The notes beneath the pieces were generated by a model. It was not told the DNA's origin and made no database searches. It worked only from the letters and a program-made list of their open reading frames with translations. From positions 59,157 through 123,156 of the forward strand of contig JALONL010000016.1 in the NCBI GenBank assembly GCA_025454955.1: a stretch of 64,000 nucleotides of DNA, in the 5' to 3' direction. Below are positions 50,919-60,179 of the stretch, one piece after another (within the stretch, counting starts at the first letter, position 1; every line of letters begins with the position of its first letter). This stretch comes from Bacteroidia bacterium (lineage in GTDB: Bacteria; Bacteroidota; Bacteroidia; Palsa-965). The translations under genes and the position numbers were made by a program.

Positions 50919-52786
50919 AATTCCACCTTGTTTTTTTCGAGCCAATAGCCCAGCACCACCAACGGCCATATCCGCGACCAGCTAACTGTGGGGTCGCCTT
51001 TGAGGAATTGCTGCCACAACTGCATCATGCCCCGGTTATCGAAAGGCTTTGAATTGGATAAGGTGTGCAAATGTGTTTCGCAAAAGCTGCGGAGTTCGTT
51101 TTTCATCCACTGCTCCCACGGCAAAGTGAAACCCATTTTGGGGCGATTCACAATTTCGGGCGGAAGTAAATCGGCCAGCGAATCAACCAGCAGTTTTTTG
51201 GGTGTGTGCGGGTATTTGTATTTATCGGGAATGGAAAGCGCGTATTCCACCAGCGTGTAATCCATAAACGGCACGCGGAGTTCGAGGCCGTGGGCCATGC
51301 TCATCTGGTCGCTGTCGCGCAGGAGTACGTGCTGCATGTAGGTGCTCATTTCGGCCATCGACACGCGGCTGAGCAGGTAATCGTTGCGGGCAAATTCGCT
51401 GCGCAGTTGGGTGTGTGCGGCAAATATTTCGTTTACCGGAAAGGCATTGCCGCCAATCAGTTTAAGTTGCTGCGGCAGGAGCAGCAGGCGCGAAAGCGGA
51501 TAAGCTTTTTCGAAACCAATTTCCGCCAGCCGCAGCACTTCGGCCGTTTTGGCCGAGGCCACACCGGGGCGCAGCCTTTCGAGCAGGCTGCCTCCCATGC
51601 TGCGCAGCGGGCGCGGCACACCATTAAGCCAGCGTTTGCGTTCAAGCTCAGCCATGCGCGTAAATACGGCGTAACCGGCAAACAATTCGTCGCCGCCAAG
51701 ACCGGTGAGCGCCATTGTAATTCCCGCAGCCCGCGTGGCTTTCGATACTACCCAGGTGTTTGGGCCGTCGCCGCCGGGATGATCCATTGCGGCCAGTGCA
51801 TCGGGCAAATCGTGCAGGAAATCGTCGGGACGAAGGCGTATTTCGTGATGCTTTGTGCCAAATTTATCGGCCACCATACGGGCGTATTTCGCTTCGCTGA
51901 ATTCCGACTCATCGAAAGTCACCGCAAAAGTGTTTACCGGCGACTGTGATACTTCACTCATCAGCCCCACAATGGCCGACGAGTCAATTCCGCCCGAAAG
52001 GAAGGCCCCAAAAGGCACATCGGCCACAAGGCGGCGTTCCACGGCATTGCGCAGCAGGCGGCGTATTTCCTTGTGTATTTCGGGCAGCGGCTGTGTGGCA
52101 GTTTCTTTGTTGAAGTGGCCGGGCAATGTCCACCAGGCCTGCTGCTGCATTCCGGCGCTGCTCAGGTTCATCCAGTGTCCGGCCGGCAGCAGGTGTATGT
52201 TTTCTGCAATGGTATCGGGTGTGTGTACGGTTTGCCAGCGCAGGTATTCGCCCACGCCGGTGGCCGATGCGCGGCGCGGCATGAGACCCGAAGCCAGCAC
52301 GGCGCGTATTTCCGACGCAAAAACCAGCGTACCGTCTTTGTACCAGTAGTAAAGCGGCTTTATGCCCATACGGTCGCGCACAATCCACAGTTCGCGGGTG
52401 TGTGCATCGTACAGCGCAAAGGCAAACATGCCGTTGAAACGGTGCAGGCATTCTTTGCCCCATTGTGCGTAAGCAGCCAGAATAACTTCGGTGTCGGACT
52501 CAGACCGAAACTGCCAGCCGCCAAGCTGGGCGCGTATTTCGCGGAAGTTGTAGATTTCGCCGTTGAATACAATGGTGTAGCGTCCATCGGCACTGTGCAT
52601 AGGCTGGTGGCCGCCCGGCGAAAGGTCAATTATGGCGAGGCGGCGATGGCCCAGCACCACATTTCCGGCTTCAAAAAAACCGGCATCGTCGGGCCCGCGG
52701 TGGGCGAGGGCCGTGTTCATGGCTTCCACCTGCTGCCTTGTGGCGGGTGTGGCGGTTGGTGTAAATATGCCGGTTATGCCGCACAT
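50915..52786 (-). CDS. asnB: Asparagine synthase (glutamine-hydrolysing)
   Basis: This 623-residue protein has the class II amidotransferase domain beginning MCGITGIF with catalytic Cys2, RGPDDAGFF and FNGEIYNFREIR. The synthetase domain has the PP-loop FGAFLSGGIDSSAIVGLM and LGGDELFAGY. In polysaccharide clusters such AsnB-like proteins often amidate a uronic acid or peptide-like substituent rather than making free asparagine, so the acceptor here may be a sugar. It is sandwiched between glycosyltransferases (4-base gap upstream, 4-base overlap downstream), which supports that role. Confidence 0.9.
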   Translation of the reverse strand: MCGITGIFTPTATPATRQQVEAMNTALAHRGPDDAGFFEAGNVVLGHRRLAIIDLSPGGHQPMHSADGRYTIVFNGEIYNFREIRAQLGGWQFRSESDTEVILAAYAQWGKECLHRFNGMFAFALYDAHTRELWIVRDRMGIKPLYYWYKDGTLVFASEIRAVLASGLMPRRASATGVGEYLRWQTVHTPDTIAENIHLLPAGHWMNLSSAGMQQQAWWTLPGHFNKETATQPLPEIHKEIRRLLRNAVERRLVADVPFGAFLSGGIDSSAIVGLMSEVSQSPVNTFAVTFDESEFSEAKYARMVADKFGTKHHEIRLRPDDFLHDLPDALAAMDHPGGDGPNTWVVSKATRAAGITMALTGLGGDELFAGYAVFTRMAELERKRWLNGVPRPLRSMGGSLLERLRPGVASAKTAEVLRLAEIGFEKAYPLSRLLLLPQQLKLIGGNAFPVNEIFAAHTQLRSEFARNDYLLSRVSMAEMSTYMQHVLLRDSDQMSMAHGLELRVPFMDYTLVEYALSIPDKYKYPHTPKKLLVDSLADLLPPEIVNRPKMGFTLPWEQWMKNELRSFCETHLHTLSNSKPFDNRGMMQLWQQFLKGDPTVSWSRIWPLVVLGYWLEKNKVEL

Positions 52787-52790
52787 AAAT

Positions 52791-53843
52791 TTAGTAGCCG
52801 TGGTTAGTAATTATGCGCTGCAGGGTTTCGGCCCAGCGTTGCGGGGTGATTTGTTGTGCTTTTGCGGCACTTTGCGCGCCCATTTCCAGCAATTGTGCAT
52901 CGCTGAGTGTGGTCATTTTTTGCAGGAGCCGAAACAAGGCTTCTTCGTTTCCGGCCTCGTAAAGATAGCCGTTCACACCTTCGCTCACGAAAGCCGATGC
53001 CGCACCTACTTCGCGGCTGCAAAGCACCGGAAAACCCGCCGCCGCAAACTCGTGCAATACCACGCCCCAGGGCTCGGTGCGGCTGGGCATTACAAATACG
53101 CCGGTTTCGCTCATGAGCCTGCCCAGTTCGGCAGGTTGCACAAAGCCGAGGTGTTTAATGCCTTCGTGCTGCACGGGTGCAAGATCGCCGGTGCCGGCGC
53201 ACCAGAGTTCCCACTGGCAGCCGGTTTGGCGCAGGCGTATAAATGCGCGCCACAATTCGGGCAGGCCCTTAAACTCATAGTAACGGCCTGTATATACAAA
53301 ACGGTGCGGAAAAGAGGCCTGCTTTGCGGCGCGTTGTTGTGTTTCCAGCGCCGCAAACACCGGCACATCGGCCGAGTAAAATCCGGTGGAAATATGCGCC
53401 GCGGCAAAGCCTAATTTGCGGGCAAACGCGGCCTGCAACGGCCCCGGCACCCACACGCGGTTAAAATTGCGTTTTACCTTAAACGGCGCTGCCAGCCGCG
53501 CAAGCTGTTGCCGCATACTGCCCGTCCATTTATTGTCCATGGCCAGCACCACCGGAATTTTTGGTTTCCATTTCCGGCACACCGCCACATAGCCTTTGTC
53601 AACCCAGCCCGAACATACAATGGCATGGGGACTGATGCGTGCGGCCAATGCGATAAGCTGTTCGTCGCCCAGTTCGCGCCGCGAATACACCTGCAGCTTA
53701 TCGCCGAAATCAAAATTGAACGGTGCTTCCTGATTTACCGGCCAGCGCACCAGATGCACTTCTGCACCGGTTTGGGCGAGGGCGCGCAAACAGGCCAGGG
53801 TATATCCTGCAATTTCGGTATAGAGAAAAAGTACTTTTTTCAT
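52791..53843 (-). CDS. Glycosyltransferase (GT4-like)
   Basis: This 350-residue protein starts at ATG 53843 (MKKVLFLYTEIAGYTLACLR), overlapping the ligase stop by 4 bases. Its longer frame is not real. The C-terminal domain shows FVYTGRYYEFKGLPELWRAF, ELWCAGTGDL and FVMPSRTEPWGVVLHEFAAAG, with the Glu pair of GT-B retaining enzymes. The N-terminal domain (AIVCSGWVDKGYVAVCRKW) is less conserved. The sugar is unknown. It is part of the six-gene minus-strand operon. Confidence 0.87.
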   Translation of the reverse strand: MKKVLFLYTEIAGYTLACLRALAQTGAEVHLVRWPVNQEAPFNFDFGDKLQVYSRRELGDEQLIALAARISPHAIVCSGWVDKGYVAVCRKWKPKIPVVLAMDNKWTGSMRQQLARLAAPFKVKRNFNRVWVPGPLQAAFARKLGFAAAHISTGFYSADVPVFAALETQQRAAKQASFPHRFVYTGRYYEFKGLPELWRAFIRLRQTGCQWELWCAGTGDLAPVQHEGIKHLGFVQPAELGRLMSETGVFVMPSRTEPWGVVLHEFAAAGFPVLCSREVGAASAFVSEGVNGYLYEAGNEEALFRLLQKMTTLSDAQLLEMGAQSAAKAQQITPQRWAETLQRIITNHGY

Positions 53844-55192
53844 TTGCCGGAAATTACTGGGGTTTGCGCATCGGTATGGTTGGTTTGTATTGCCGCATCG
53901 CTTTCTTTTTGCAATGGTTCGGGCAGGGCATCCATATTGAGCAACGTAAGAATAATGAGCAGCTGAATGGTAAACGGATTTAACGAAGCCGTAAGCCACG
54001 ATTCGAAAAACGCCGAAAACATAATGGCATACAATGCGGGCATCGAATACCGGTTGGTGCGTGTGCTGCGCCAGAAACTCATAATTAATCCGCGAAGGAA
54101 AAAGAACAGCCCAAACACGCCCGTGTCGAGCCAGAAGGTAATGTACGAGTTGTGCGCATTGCCCTGGTGACCCAGCATGGAAAGGTAGTTGTAGTATTTG
54201 CGGTACAAATCGTCGGTAAAGCCAATGCCTTTGCCCAGCGCAATGTTTTCCTGAATCCATTGCCAGCCAAAACTCCAGGCAATGGTACGGCCCGAAGCAT
54301 TATCGAGCGTATCAATCCTGAATTGCTCTTCCAAACCCAGTGAGGTTACTATTCCCACCAGATTTACCTGAATAAAACTATAGGTAAACCCGATGATTAC
54401 AAAATACACAAACCCCGCCACCGGCGATACCCGGTAGAAATAACCAAACGATAAAAACAGCAACACCGCAAACAGCGAATTGCGCGACCCGCAGCTAAGC
54501 AGCGAAAGCAGTATGAGCGCATAAATCACAATTCGTTCCCAGCGGTTAAACAGGTTTGTCCAGTTGGTTTCAATAATCCGGTAAAGGATAAAAAACAACA
54601 TGGTAAATAATCCCAACCCGTTGGGGTTGCCCAGAATGCCGGTATATCGGTCTTCGAGAAAAACCTGTTCGGGCATTACAAAACGCAGTACAAAACCAAT
54701 AAACAGCAACAGACACACCCACCACACCAATGTTTGAATAAACTGTGTTCCCTGCTTGCGCCAGGCCAGAAATACATAATTGGGTATGGTTACAAGGATG
54801 AGGAAATAGGAAAGTGTTTTTTGAATGGAAGTAAGAAAATTATCGCTGAAAAAAAGGCAGAATACTGCAATGGCAAAAAACGGCCAGAACTTTAACAAGG
54901 TGCGCTCATACGGCAATCCCTGCCGTGGAATTACAAACAGCCCCAGCCCGAGCAGAAGCATGTAAATGTTTTTTACATTCTGAAACACTTCGAGCGAAGG
55001 GTTGCGGCTGTCGGAAAGAATGAGGCAAAGGAAAAAGCCCAGCAGAAGCTCGGTATAAAAACCGCGTATCATGAGCAGCAGGGCCAGTGCGGGAATAAGT
55101 GCAAATGCACCCGGCCCGGTAAACCGGCCTGCAATGAGTATGAGCAAACTGCACAGGAGCAGCAACTGGCGGTTTTTCAGGAATGCTTTCAT
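53840..55192 (-). CDS. O-antigen ligase / polymerase family protein (Wzy_C)
   Basis: This 450-residue protein has about 11 membrane helices, beginning LLLLCSLLILIAGRFTGPGA. The periplasmic loop has the Wzy_C signature: SGRTIAWSFGWQWIQENIALGKGIGF, then GHQGNAHNSYITFWLDTGVFG. The His in AHNSY and the Arg in SGRT are the conserved residues of ligases and polymerases (WaaL/Wzy). It joins or polymerises lipid-linked glycan in the periplasm. Which of the two roles it has cannot be told from sequence. It overlaps both neighbours by 4 bases. Confidence 0.88.
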   Translation of the reverse strand: MKAFLKNRQLLLLCSLLILIAGRFTGPGAFALIPALALLLMIRGFYTELLLGFFLCLILSDSRNPSLEVFQNVKNIYMLLLGLGLFVIPRQGLPYERTLLKFWPFFAIAVFCLFFSDNFLTSIQKTLSYFLILVTIPNYVFLAWRKQGTQFIQTLVWWVCLLLFIGFVLRFVMPEQVFLEDRYTGILGNPNGLGLFTMLFFILYRIIETNWTNLFNRWERIVIYALILLSLLSCGSRNSLFAVLLFLSFGYFYRVSPVAGFVYFVIIGFTYSFIQVNLVGIVTSLGLEEQFRIDTLDNASGRTIAWSFGWQWIQENIALGKGIGFTDDLYRKYYNYLSMLGHQGNAHNSYITFWLDTGVFGLFFFLRGLIMSFWRSTRTNRYSMPALYAIMFSAFFESWLTASLNPFTIQLLIILTLLNMDALPEPLQKESDAAIQTNHTDAQTPVISGK

Positions 55193-56340
55193 GCGCGTGT
55201 TTTATAAAAGTCATGAATGCATTGTACCGTGTAGTCCTGCTCTTGGTTGGTGAGCTCGTGGTACATGGGCAGGCGCACGAGGGTTTGCTCGAAACGTTCG
55301 GCGCGGGGCAGGGCAGGGCCTTTGTACTGTGCGGCAAAGTAGGGGCTTTTGTGCAGGCAGAGGTAATGGAAGGCGGCATAAATTCCCCGGCTGCGCAAAT
55401 GTGCAATAAGTGCGTCGCGCTCGTGCAGGTTGCGGCAGCAGAGGTAAAATATATTGCCGTTGGTTTGTGCCCAGGCCGGTTGCTGCGGCAATTCAAACAC
55501 GCCCTGCTGCGCCAGCGGAAGGAGCAAGTTGTACCAACGCTGCCAGCGGCTGAGCCGGTTGGCCTGAATGCTTTCAAACTGCTCGAGCTGGGCATAAAGA
55601 AAAGCGGCAATAATATCCGACGGCAGAAACGACGAGCCGGGGCCAATCCATTCGTACCGGGCTGCCTCGCCCCTGAAAAATGCGCTGCGGTTGGTGCCTT
55701 TTTCGCGTATAATTTCGGCACGGGCCACCAGTGTTTCGTCGTTTACGGCCAGCATACCGCCTTCGCCGGCAATTACGTTTTTGGTTTCGTGAAACGAAAA
55801 TGTGCCCAGTGCGCCCAGCGTGCCGAGGAACGCCTGACCTTTGTAGCGTGCGCCAATGGCCTGCGCCGCATCTTCCACAATGTGCATGCTGTGATGTGCG
55901 GCCAATTGCAGCAGCGTATCCATTTCGCAACTCATGCCTGCGTAATGTACGGGCACAATGGCGCGGGTGCGGGGCGTGATGAGTTTTTCTGTTTCCTGCG
56001 CATCCATGTTGGGGTGCGTGGCACTGCTGTCGGCAAAAACGGGTACGGCACCGCGCAGCACAAAGGCATTGGCGGTTGATACAAAGGTGTAGGCGGGCAC
56101 AATTACCTCATCGCCGGGCTGTATGTTTAATAGCAGTGCGGCAAGTTCGAGTGCATCGGTGCAGGAAGTGGTAAGCAGCGGATGGGCAATTTGCAAATGC
56201 TGTGTCATCCACGCATGGCAGCGCGCGGTAAACAGGCCGTCGCCCGCAATTTTGCCGCTCATTACGGCCTGGCGGATGTACTCCGTTTCGTGGCCGGTAA
56301 GGAACGGGCGGTTGAGCGGTATGTGTGGCGCGACACTCAT
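55189..56340 (-). CDS. rffA: dTDP-4-amino-4,6-dideoxygalactose transaminase
   Basis: This 383-residue PLP enzyme (synonym wecE) matches RffA closely: NRPFLTGHETEYIRQAVMSG, KIAGDGLFTARCHAWM, TSCTDALELAALLLNIQPGD, EVIVPAYTFVSTANAFVLRG, the PLP lysine in FSFHETKN, and REKGTNRSAFFRGEAARYEW. It converts dTDP-4-keto-6-deoxy-glucose to dTDP-4-amino-4,6-dideoxygalactose, a precursor of Fuc4NAc-type sugars. The glycan therefore probably contains a 4-amino-deoxy sugar. ATG 56340 overlaps the stop of the upstream glycosyltransferase. Confidence 0.94.
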   Translation of the reverse strand: MSVAPHIPLNRPFLTGHETEYIRQAVMSGKIAGDGLFTARCHAWMTQHLQIAHPLLTTSCTDALELAALLLNIQPGDEVIVPAYTFVSTANAFVLRGAVPVFADSSATHPNMDAQETEKLITPRTRAIVPVHYAGMSCEMDTLLQLAAHHSMHIVEDAAQAIGARYKGQAFLGTLGALGTFSFHETKNVIAGEGGMLAVNDETLVARAEIIREKGTNRSAFFRGEAARYEWIGPGSSFLPSDIIAAFLYAQLEQFESIQANRLSRWQRWYNLLLPLAQQGVFELPQQPAWAQTNGNIFYLCCRNLHERDALIAHLRSRGIYAAFHYLCLHKSPYFAAQYKGPALPRAERFEQTLVRLPMYHELTNQEQDYTVQCIHDFYKTRA

Positions 56341-57497
56341 GCACTCGCTAACTTGCTTTGTATGGCCAGCACCGTTTTTTCGGCAATGTGCGGCCAGAGG
56401 AAATTTTGGCGTATATGCGCCACGGCCTGTGTACGAAGTGTATCCACTTCGGCACCCGGCATATCGGTAAACCGGCGTATGGCTTTGTCCAGTTCGCCCA
56501 CATGGCCCGGCGCAATAAGCTGTCCGGTGGTGCTGCTGACCAATTCCGACACTGCGCCCGTATCGGTACCAATTACCGCGCAGCCCGAGGCCATTGCTTC
56601 GAGTATTACATTGGGCATTCCTTCGGCATGGCTCGGACACACCAGCACTTCCGATTTGCGGAGCATGGCTTTCAGTTTCTCACTGTCGGTAATGCTGCCG
56701 TGGTAAAATATGCGGCTGTCGCGGAGTTGTTTTTTTTCGGGCACCGGGCCTATGAAATGAAATTCGAAACCGGCAGTAAGGTTGCGGCGAAACTGCGTAA
56801 GCACTTTGTTTAATTCTTCCACACCTTTTCGCCGCTCGTATCTTCCCACAAACACAAACCGGCGCACGTTTCCGGCCGGGGCAATTTTATCGTTCAGCCA
56901 CTCGGGCGAAATGCCCGAAGGGATTTCGATAATCTGCTTATCGCTTACTCCGAGGCTTTTGATGACGGGTGTAATTTTTCCGCCGTAAGAAAACAGGTAA
57001 TCGGCGTGTTTTACATTGTACCTAACCGGAGTTTGCAGCAGAAACCGCGCCTGCAGCCAGCTTGTAAAAGAAGGCTGCTGCTGAAACATTTCGTAGCCGT
57101 GAAAATTAACGGCCACCGGCGCACAGCGAAATCCTTTTTCTTTTTTCTGATGCAGCAGTTCCCAGCCCGCAAAGCCTTTGGCGATGACAAAATCGGCATC
57201 GCGGCTGTTTTCCTTAAACGAGGCAAACACGCGGCGCGAATATTCGTACGATTCGCGGATGTAATGCCCGGGGCTTTTGCCCTTGCCCGGAAATTTTACC
57301 ACAAACGAGCGTATGTACATGCGCTCTTCGGGTGTAAACACATCGAGTTTGGAAATATCGAGTTTGCTTTGGTTCATGTGGTAGAGTTCCACATGGTGGC
57401 CAAGCTGAGCAAGGTATTTGCAGAGGTAAAACGAATGGCGCTGCATTCCGCCTACTACGTAAGGGAAAATTCCGTCGGTAAGCAGGGCTATTTTCAT
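56337..57497 (-). CDS. Glycosyltransferase family 4
   Basis: This 386-residue GT-B enzyme starts MKIALLTDGIFPYVVGGMQR, the usual GT4 entry with a GG loop. Its donor domain has RRFVFVGRYERRKGVEELNK, FHFIGPVPEKKQL and the E-x7-E motif CPSHAEGMPNVILEAMASGC. It is the first gene of the six-gene minus-strand operon; a 158-base gap precedes it. The sugar specificity is not readable. Confidence 0.9.
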   Translation of the reverse strand: MKIALLTDGIFPYVVGGMQRHSFYLCKYLAQLGHHVELYHMNQSKLDISKLDVFTPEERMYIRSFVVKFPGKGKSPGHYIRESYEYSRRVFASFKENSRDADFVIAKGFAGWELLHQKKEKGFRCAPVAVNFHGYEMFQQQPSFTSWLQARFLLQTPVRYNVKHADYLFSYGGKITPVIKSLGVSDKQIIEIPSGISPEWLNDKIAPAGNVRRFVFVGRYERRKGVEELNKVLTQFRRNLTAGFEFHFIGPVPEKKQLRDSRIFYHGSITDSEKLKAMLRKSEVLVCPSHAEGMPNVILEAMASGCAVIGTDTGAVSELVSSTTGQLIAPGHVGELDKAIRRFTDMPGAEVDTLRTQAVAHIRQNFLWPHIAEKTVLAIQSKLASA

Positions 57498-57655
57498 AAG
57501 CTGGTTTTCGGGTGCTGAATTAAGGCCGAAAATACGGGAAAAAAGAGTTTATCCATCTGTAATTTACCAGAAGTAAACAGAAAGAATTTTGTTTAGGAAA
57601 TACCAATTGAGTTTACACGCATACTTTTTGTTTTCAGGGGCAGTCATACTATCTG

Positions 57656-58654
57656 CTACTCATCCTTGAAAGGCACCTCTAATGAATCTATATATGTTTG
57701 ATTGTACTGGTTATTCTGGAAGAATTTATTCTTAATCAATGCAGCCCGAATTTTCTGAACATTAAATGAAGAATCGTTTTCAATCAAAAGTTGGTAAAGA
57801 TCTTCCCGTGATTCTTTGCTCTTATCAAGAAACTGAATTGCTTCAGGTTTTTTCCCTTCATATCCCTTGATTTTTGCAATCAAATAATAAATAAATGCGC
57901 GTGAATTGTTACTCATATCCTCATCACATTCAGCTAAAGCTATTAATGAGTTTAAATATTTTTCATTATCCTTTTTTAAGCTCACATATTTATAAAAAAG
58001 AAATAAGCCAGCATCTTTATAGGTTTTTTCATAACTCGAAATAAACACTGGATAATCATTACCTATTCCATTAATATTAAACAATATAAATATTCTATCT
58101 TCTTGTTGAGGTTCATTTTTTTGTTGAACTTTTATTTTTAATGTTGTTATAGCCATGACTAATGTTGCGACAAATAATAATAATATAATCAGTTTATCTA
58201 TAAACGAACGAGAGTTTGAACTTACCCGCGTAGCTGTAACACCAATAGCTCTTGCTGATACTGATGGATTATTTAATCCTTTATCTTCTTTTGTAGTAAT
58301 TGTAAGTAAAAGAGATTCTTTGGGATTTAACAAAGGAATTTGCCCTGAAATTGAATTCTCTGACTTATTAATATTACTTACCAATTTTATATTGGAAAAA
58401 GCATACGAATCTATAGCACTTGACTCAAAACTTATATCTATATCACAGTTTGTGATAGGTTTGTTTCCGGTATTCTTAAAAGTAATATTGAAAAAACGCC
58501 CCTTCTTGCTTCCAGACGGGAATTGAACAGAGGCGCTAATATCGTAAACCAATTTTAGCTTGTCTTTTTGTATCCACCAGATAATAATGCCTCCTGCAAT
58601 TGTGATAAATAAGCCAATAATATGGTTTTGATATTCGAGAAAGAAGTTTGACAT
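57656..58654 (-). CDS. Unknown two-span membrane protein, AT-rich insert in the glycan locus
   Basis: This 332-residue protein starts at MSNFFLEYQNH (an ATG six codons upstream is possible). It has TM1 near 11-28 (HIIGLFITIAGGIIIWW) and TM2 near 160-180 (IILLLFVATLVMAITTL). Between them is a beta-rich periplasmic or cytoplasmic region (RFFNITFKNTGNKPITNCDI). After TM2 comes a helical, TPR-like region (YLNSLIALAECDEDMSNNSR, GKKPEAIQFLDKSKE). It is strikingly more AT-rich than all surrounding genes, suggesting recent acquisition. The function is unknown. Confidence 0.7.
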   Translation of the reverse strand: MSNFFLEYQNHIIGLFITIAGGIIIWWIQKDKLKLVYDISASVQFPSGSKKGRFFNITFKNTGNKPITNCDIDISFESSAIDSYAFSNIKLVSNINKSENSISGQIPLLNPKESLLLTITTKEDKGLNNPSVSARAIGVTATRVSSNSRSFIDKLIILLLFVATLVMAITTLKIKVQQKNEPQQEDRIFILFNINGIGNDYPVFISSYEKTYKDAGLFLFYKYVSLKKDNEKYLNSLIALAECDEDMSNNSRAFIYYLIAKIKGYEGKKPEAIQFLDKSKESREDLYQLLIENDSSFNVQKIRAALIKNKFFQNNQYNQTYIDSLEVPFKDE

Positions 58655-58737
58655 AGTTAAGTTATTTATCAACTAAATTATAAAAATAATAAGTGATAAA
58701 TAGTCACTTTCTGTATTCAAATCAAAAGAGAGTAAAA

Positions 58738-59874
58738 TTATTTTAGCAAATCGTGATAGGCCTGCACAAACCGCTCTTTCAGAAAGTACGTTTGCGCCAG
58801 TTGCTGTGCCTGCTGCCGCTGTGCAGTGGTAAGCGGCTGCGGGGCCGCAATGTTTTGGCCATCCGATACAATGCCGCAGCCGTGTTGTTTTACAAAGGCC
58901 GTGGTATCGCCCAGGTTGGCCGAAATTATTACGTGCAGGCCGGCGGCAAGGTATTCGGCAAATTTTACGGGCGAGGCCACGCGGTTGGTGATGGAATCTT
59001 CGCGCAGCATCCAGCCCAGGTCGGCGGCGGCAAGGGCCATGCCCACTTCCTGGGGGTTGAGCCAGTGGCGGTGCAGGCGGGCGGAGTAGTGGGCCAGCGG
59101 GGCAAAATTTTCGGGAAGGTGTTTTACGAGCAGCAGCAGGTGCAGTTTTTCGTGGGCGGCCAGCAAAGGCATCATGCGCTGTCCGAAATCGTGCAGCGAC
59201 TGCCAGCCCGCAGCCGAGCCCGAATACACCACTACCACCGCATGGGCAGGAATGCCAAGCCGGGCGCGGGCCTGTGCGGTGGCTGTTTCGGAAGCCGGTA
59301 CAAAAACGGTATCGCTGTTGAGTGTGCAGGGAATTACCTGGTGTGTGTGGCCGGTGTAGGCAAAATTATCGCGCCAGTATTGCACCAATGCTTCCGATAC
59401 GGCCAATTGGCGGTTGCTTTGCATCACGCACCGGCGTTCCACCTCCACAATTTCCAGTTTTACGGCCTCGTCGGGAATTACATTGTACTCGGTAAGCTCG
59501 GCAATGTAGGCGCCGCGGGCATCAAATATTACTTTATCGAGCCGGCCTTTCTCACGCGCGCGCAGTGCCAGTGCGGTGGCAAAGGGCCCGCGCGCCATGC
59601 AGGTACGCGCACCCGTAAAGCGGCACACTATGCGAAACAGCAGGCCGTTCAGCTTCCAGTTCCTGGCACGGGGCACCATGGGCAGCACAATGGCATCGGG
59701 CAGTTGGGCTTTTATTTTTTTGCGCGCCGCACCAAAGCCGCGCAGTGATAAAAACGCCACAAGCCTCAGTTTTGCAGGCGTGTGCGCATTTACAAAGCGG
59801 CATACGTCTATTACCTGCCCGGCATAAATTCCCGAAGGCGCATCGTTGAAGGTGAGGAAAAGTGTACTGGCCAT
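58738..59874 (-). CDS. Glycosyltransferase (GT4-like)
   Basis: This 378-residue protein begins MASTLFLTFNDAPSGIYAGQ. Its C-terminal half has VVYSGSAAGWQSLHDFGQRM, NPQEVGMALAAADLGWMLRE, VASPVKFAEYLAAGLHVIIS and NLGDTTAF, which is the donor-domain pattern of GT-B transferases with an E-x7 region. The N-terminal half is less typical (KVIFDARGAYIAELTEYNVI). It is probably part of the surface-glycan pathway together with wecB, 306 bases upstream on the same strand. Confidence 0.82.
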   Translation of the reverse strand: MASTLFLTFNDAPSGIYAGQVIDVCRFVNAHTPAKLRLVAFLSLRGFGAARKKIKAQLPDAIVLPMVPRARNWKLNGLLFRIVCRFTGARTCMARGPFATALALRAREKGRLDKVIFDARGAYIAELTEYNVIPDEAVKLEIVEVERRCVMQSNRQLAVSEALVQYWRDNFAYTGHTHQVIPCTLNSDTVFVPASETATAQARARLGIPAHAVVVVYSGSAAGWQSLHDFGQRMMPLLAAHEKLHLLLLVKHLPENFAPLAHYSARLHRHWLNPQEVGMALAAADLGWMLREDSITNRVASPVKFAEYLAAGLHVIISANLGDTTAFVKQHGCGIVSDGQNIAAPQPLTTAQRQQAQQLAQTYFLKERFVQAYHDLLK

Positions 59875-60179
59875 TGCAGGAACGAAGATAAAAAAGGGTT
59901 TTGCAGTTTTACCTCGCTTGCTAAAGCCGCAAACATAAATTGGGGCATATACAGTTGAGCTGCCAGATAATGAGCTGCACCAAGCGGAGTGAATTTATAG
60001 CCCTGGGCGAACGGAAAGCCCGCAGTTGTAGAATGCTTCAGCATTTTACAATTTCACGAGGACTTGCAGTGAGCACGGGAGCGGAAGGTTTTTAATAGCT
60101 GCTGCCGGTTCGCTCCTTTTTATTTTGGAATTAATCGGGGCGGGGAGATTCGTAAAATGCTTCCCGCATTCTTGTCCGA
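59875..60179. other. Intergenic region with a dispersed repeat copy
   Basis: This 305-base gap holds no gene I can support. It contains one copy (60058-60117) of a dispersed repeat also found inverted at 62438-62498, plus a short inverted repeat (ATTAATCGG near 60130 and CCGATTAAAT near 60176). Confidence 0.6.
60058..60117 (+). repeat. Dispersed repeat copy 1
   Basis: GAGGACTTGCAGTG...ACGGGAGC...GGTTCGCTCCT aligns with the reverse complement of 62438-62498 (GAGGACTTGCAATG...ACGGGAGCC...GGTTCGCTCCT) at about 70 percent by eye, with small indels. Confidence 0.6.

Noticed and set aside
59811..60044. 77-codon minus-strand ORF at the 5' end of the last glycosyltransferase
   Set aside because: Overlaps the glycosyltransferase start in another frame and has no motif.
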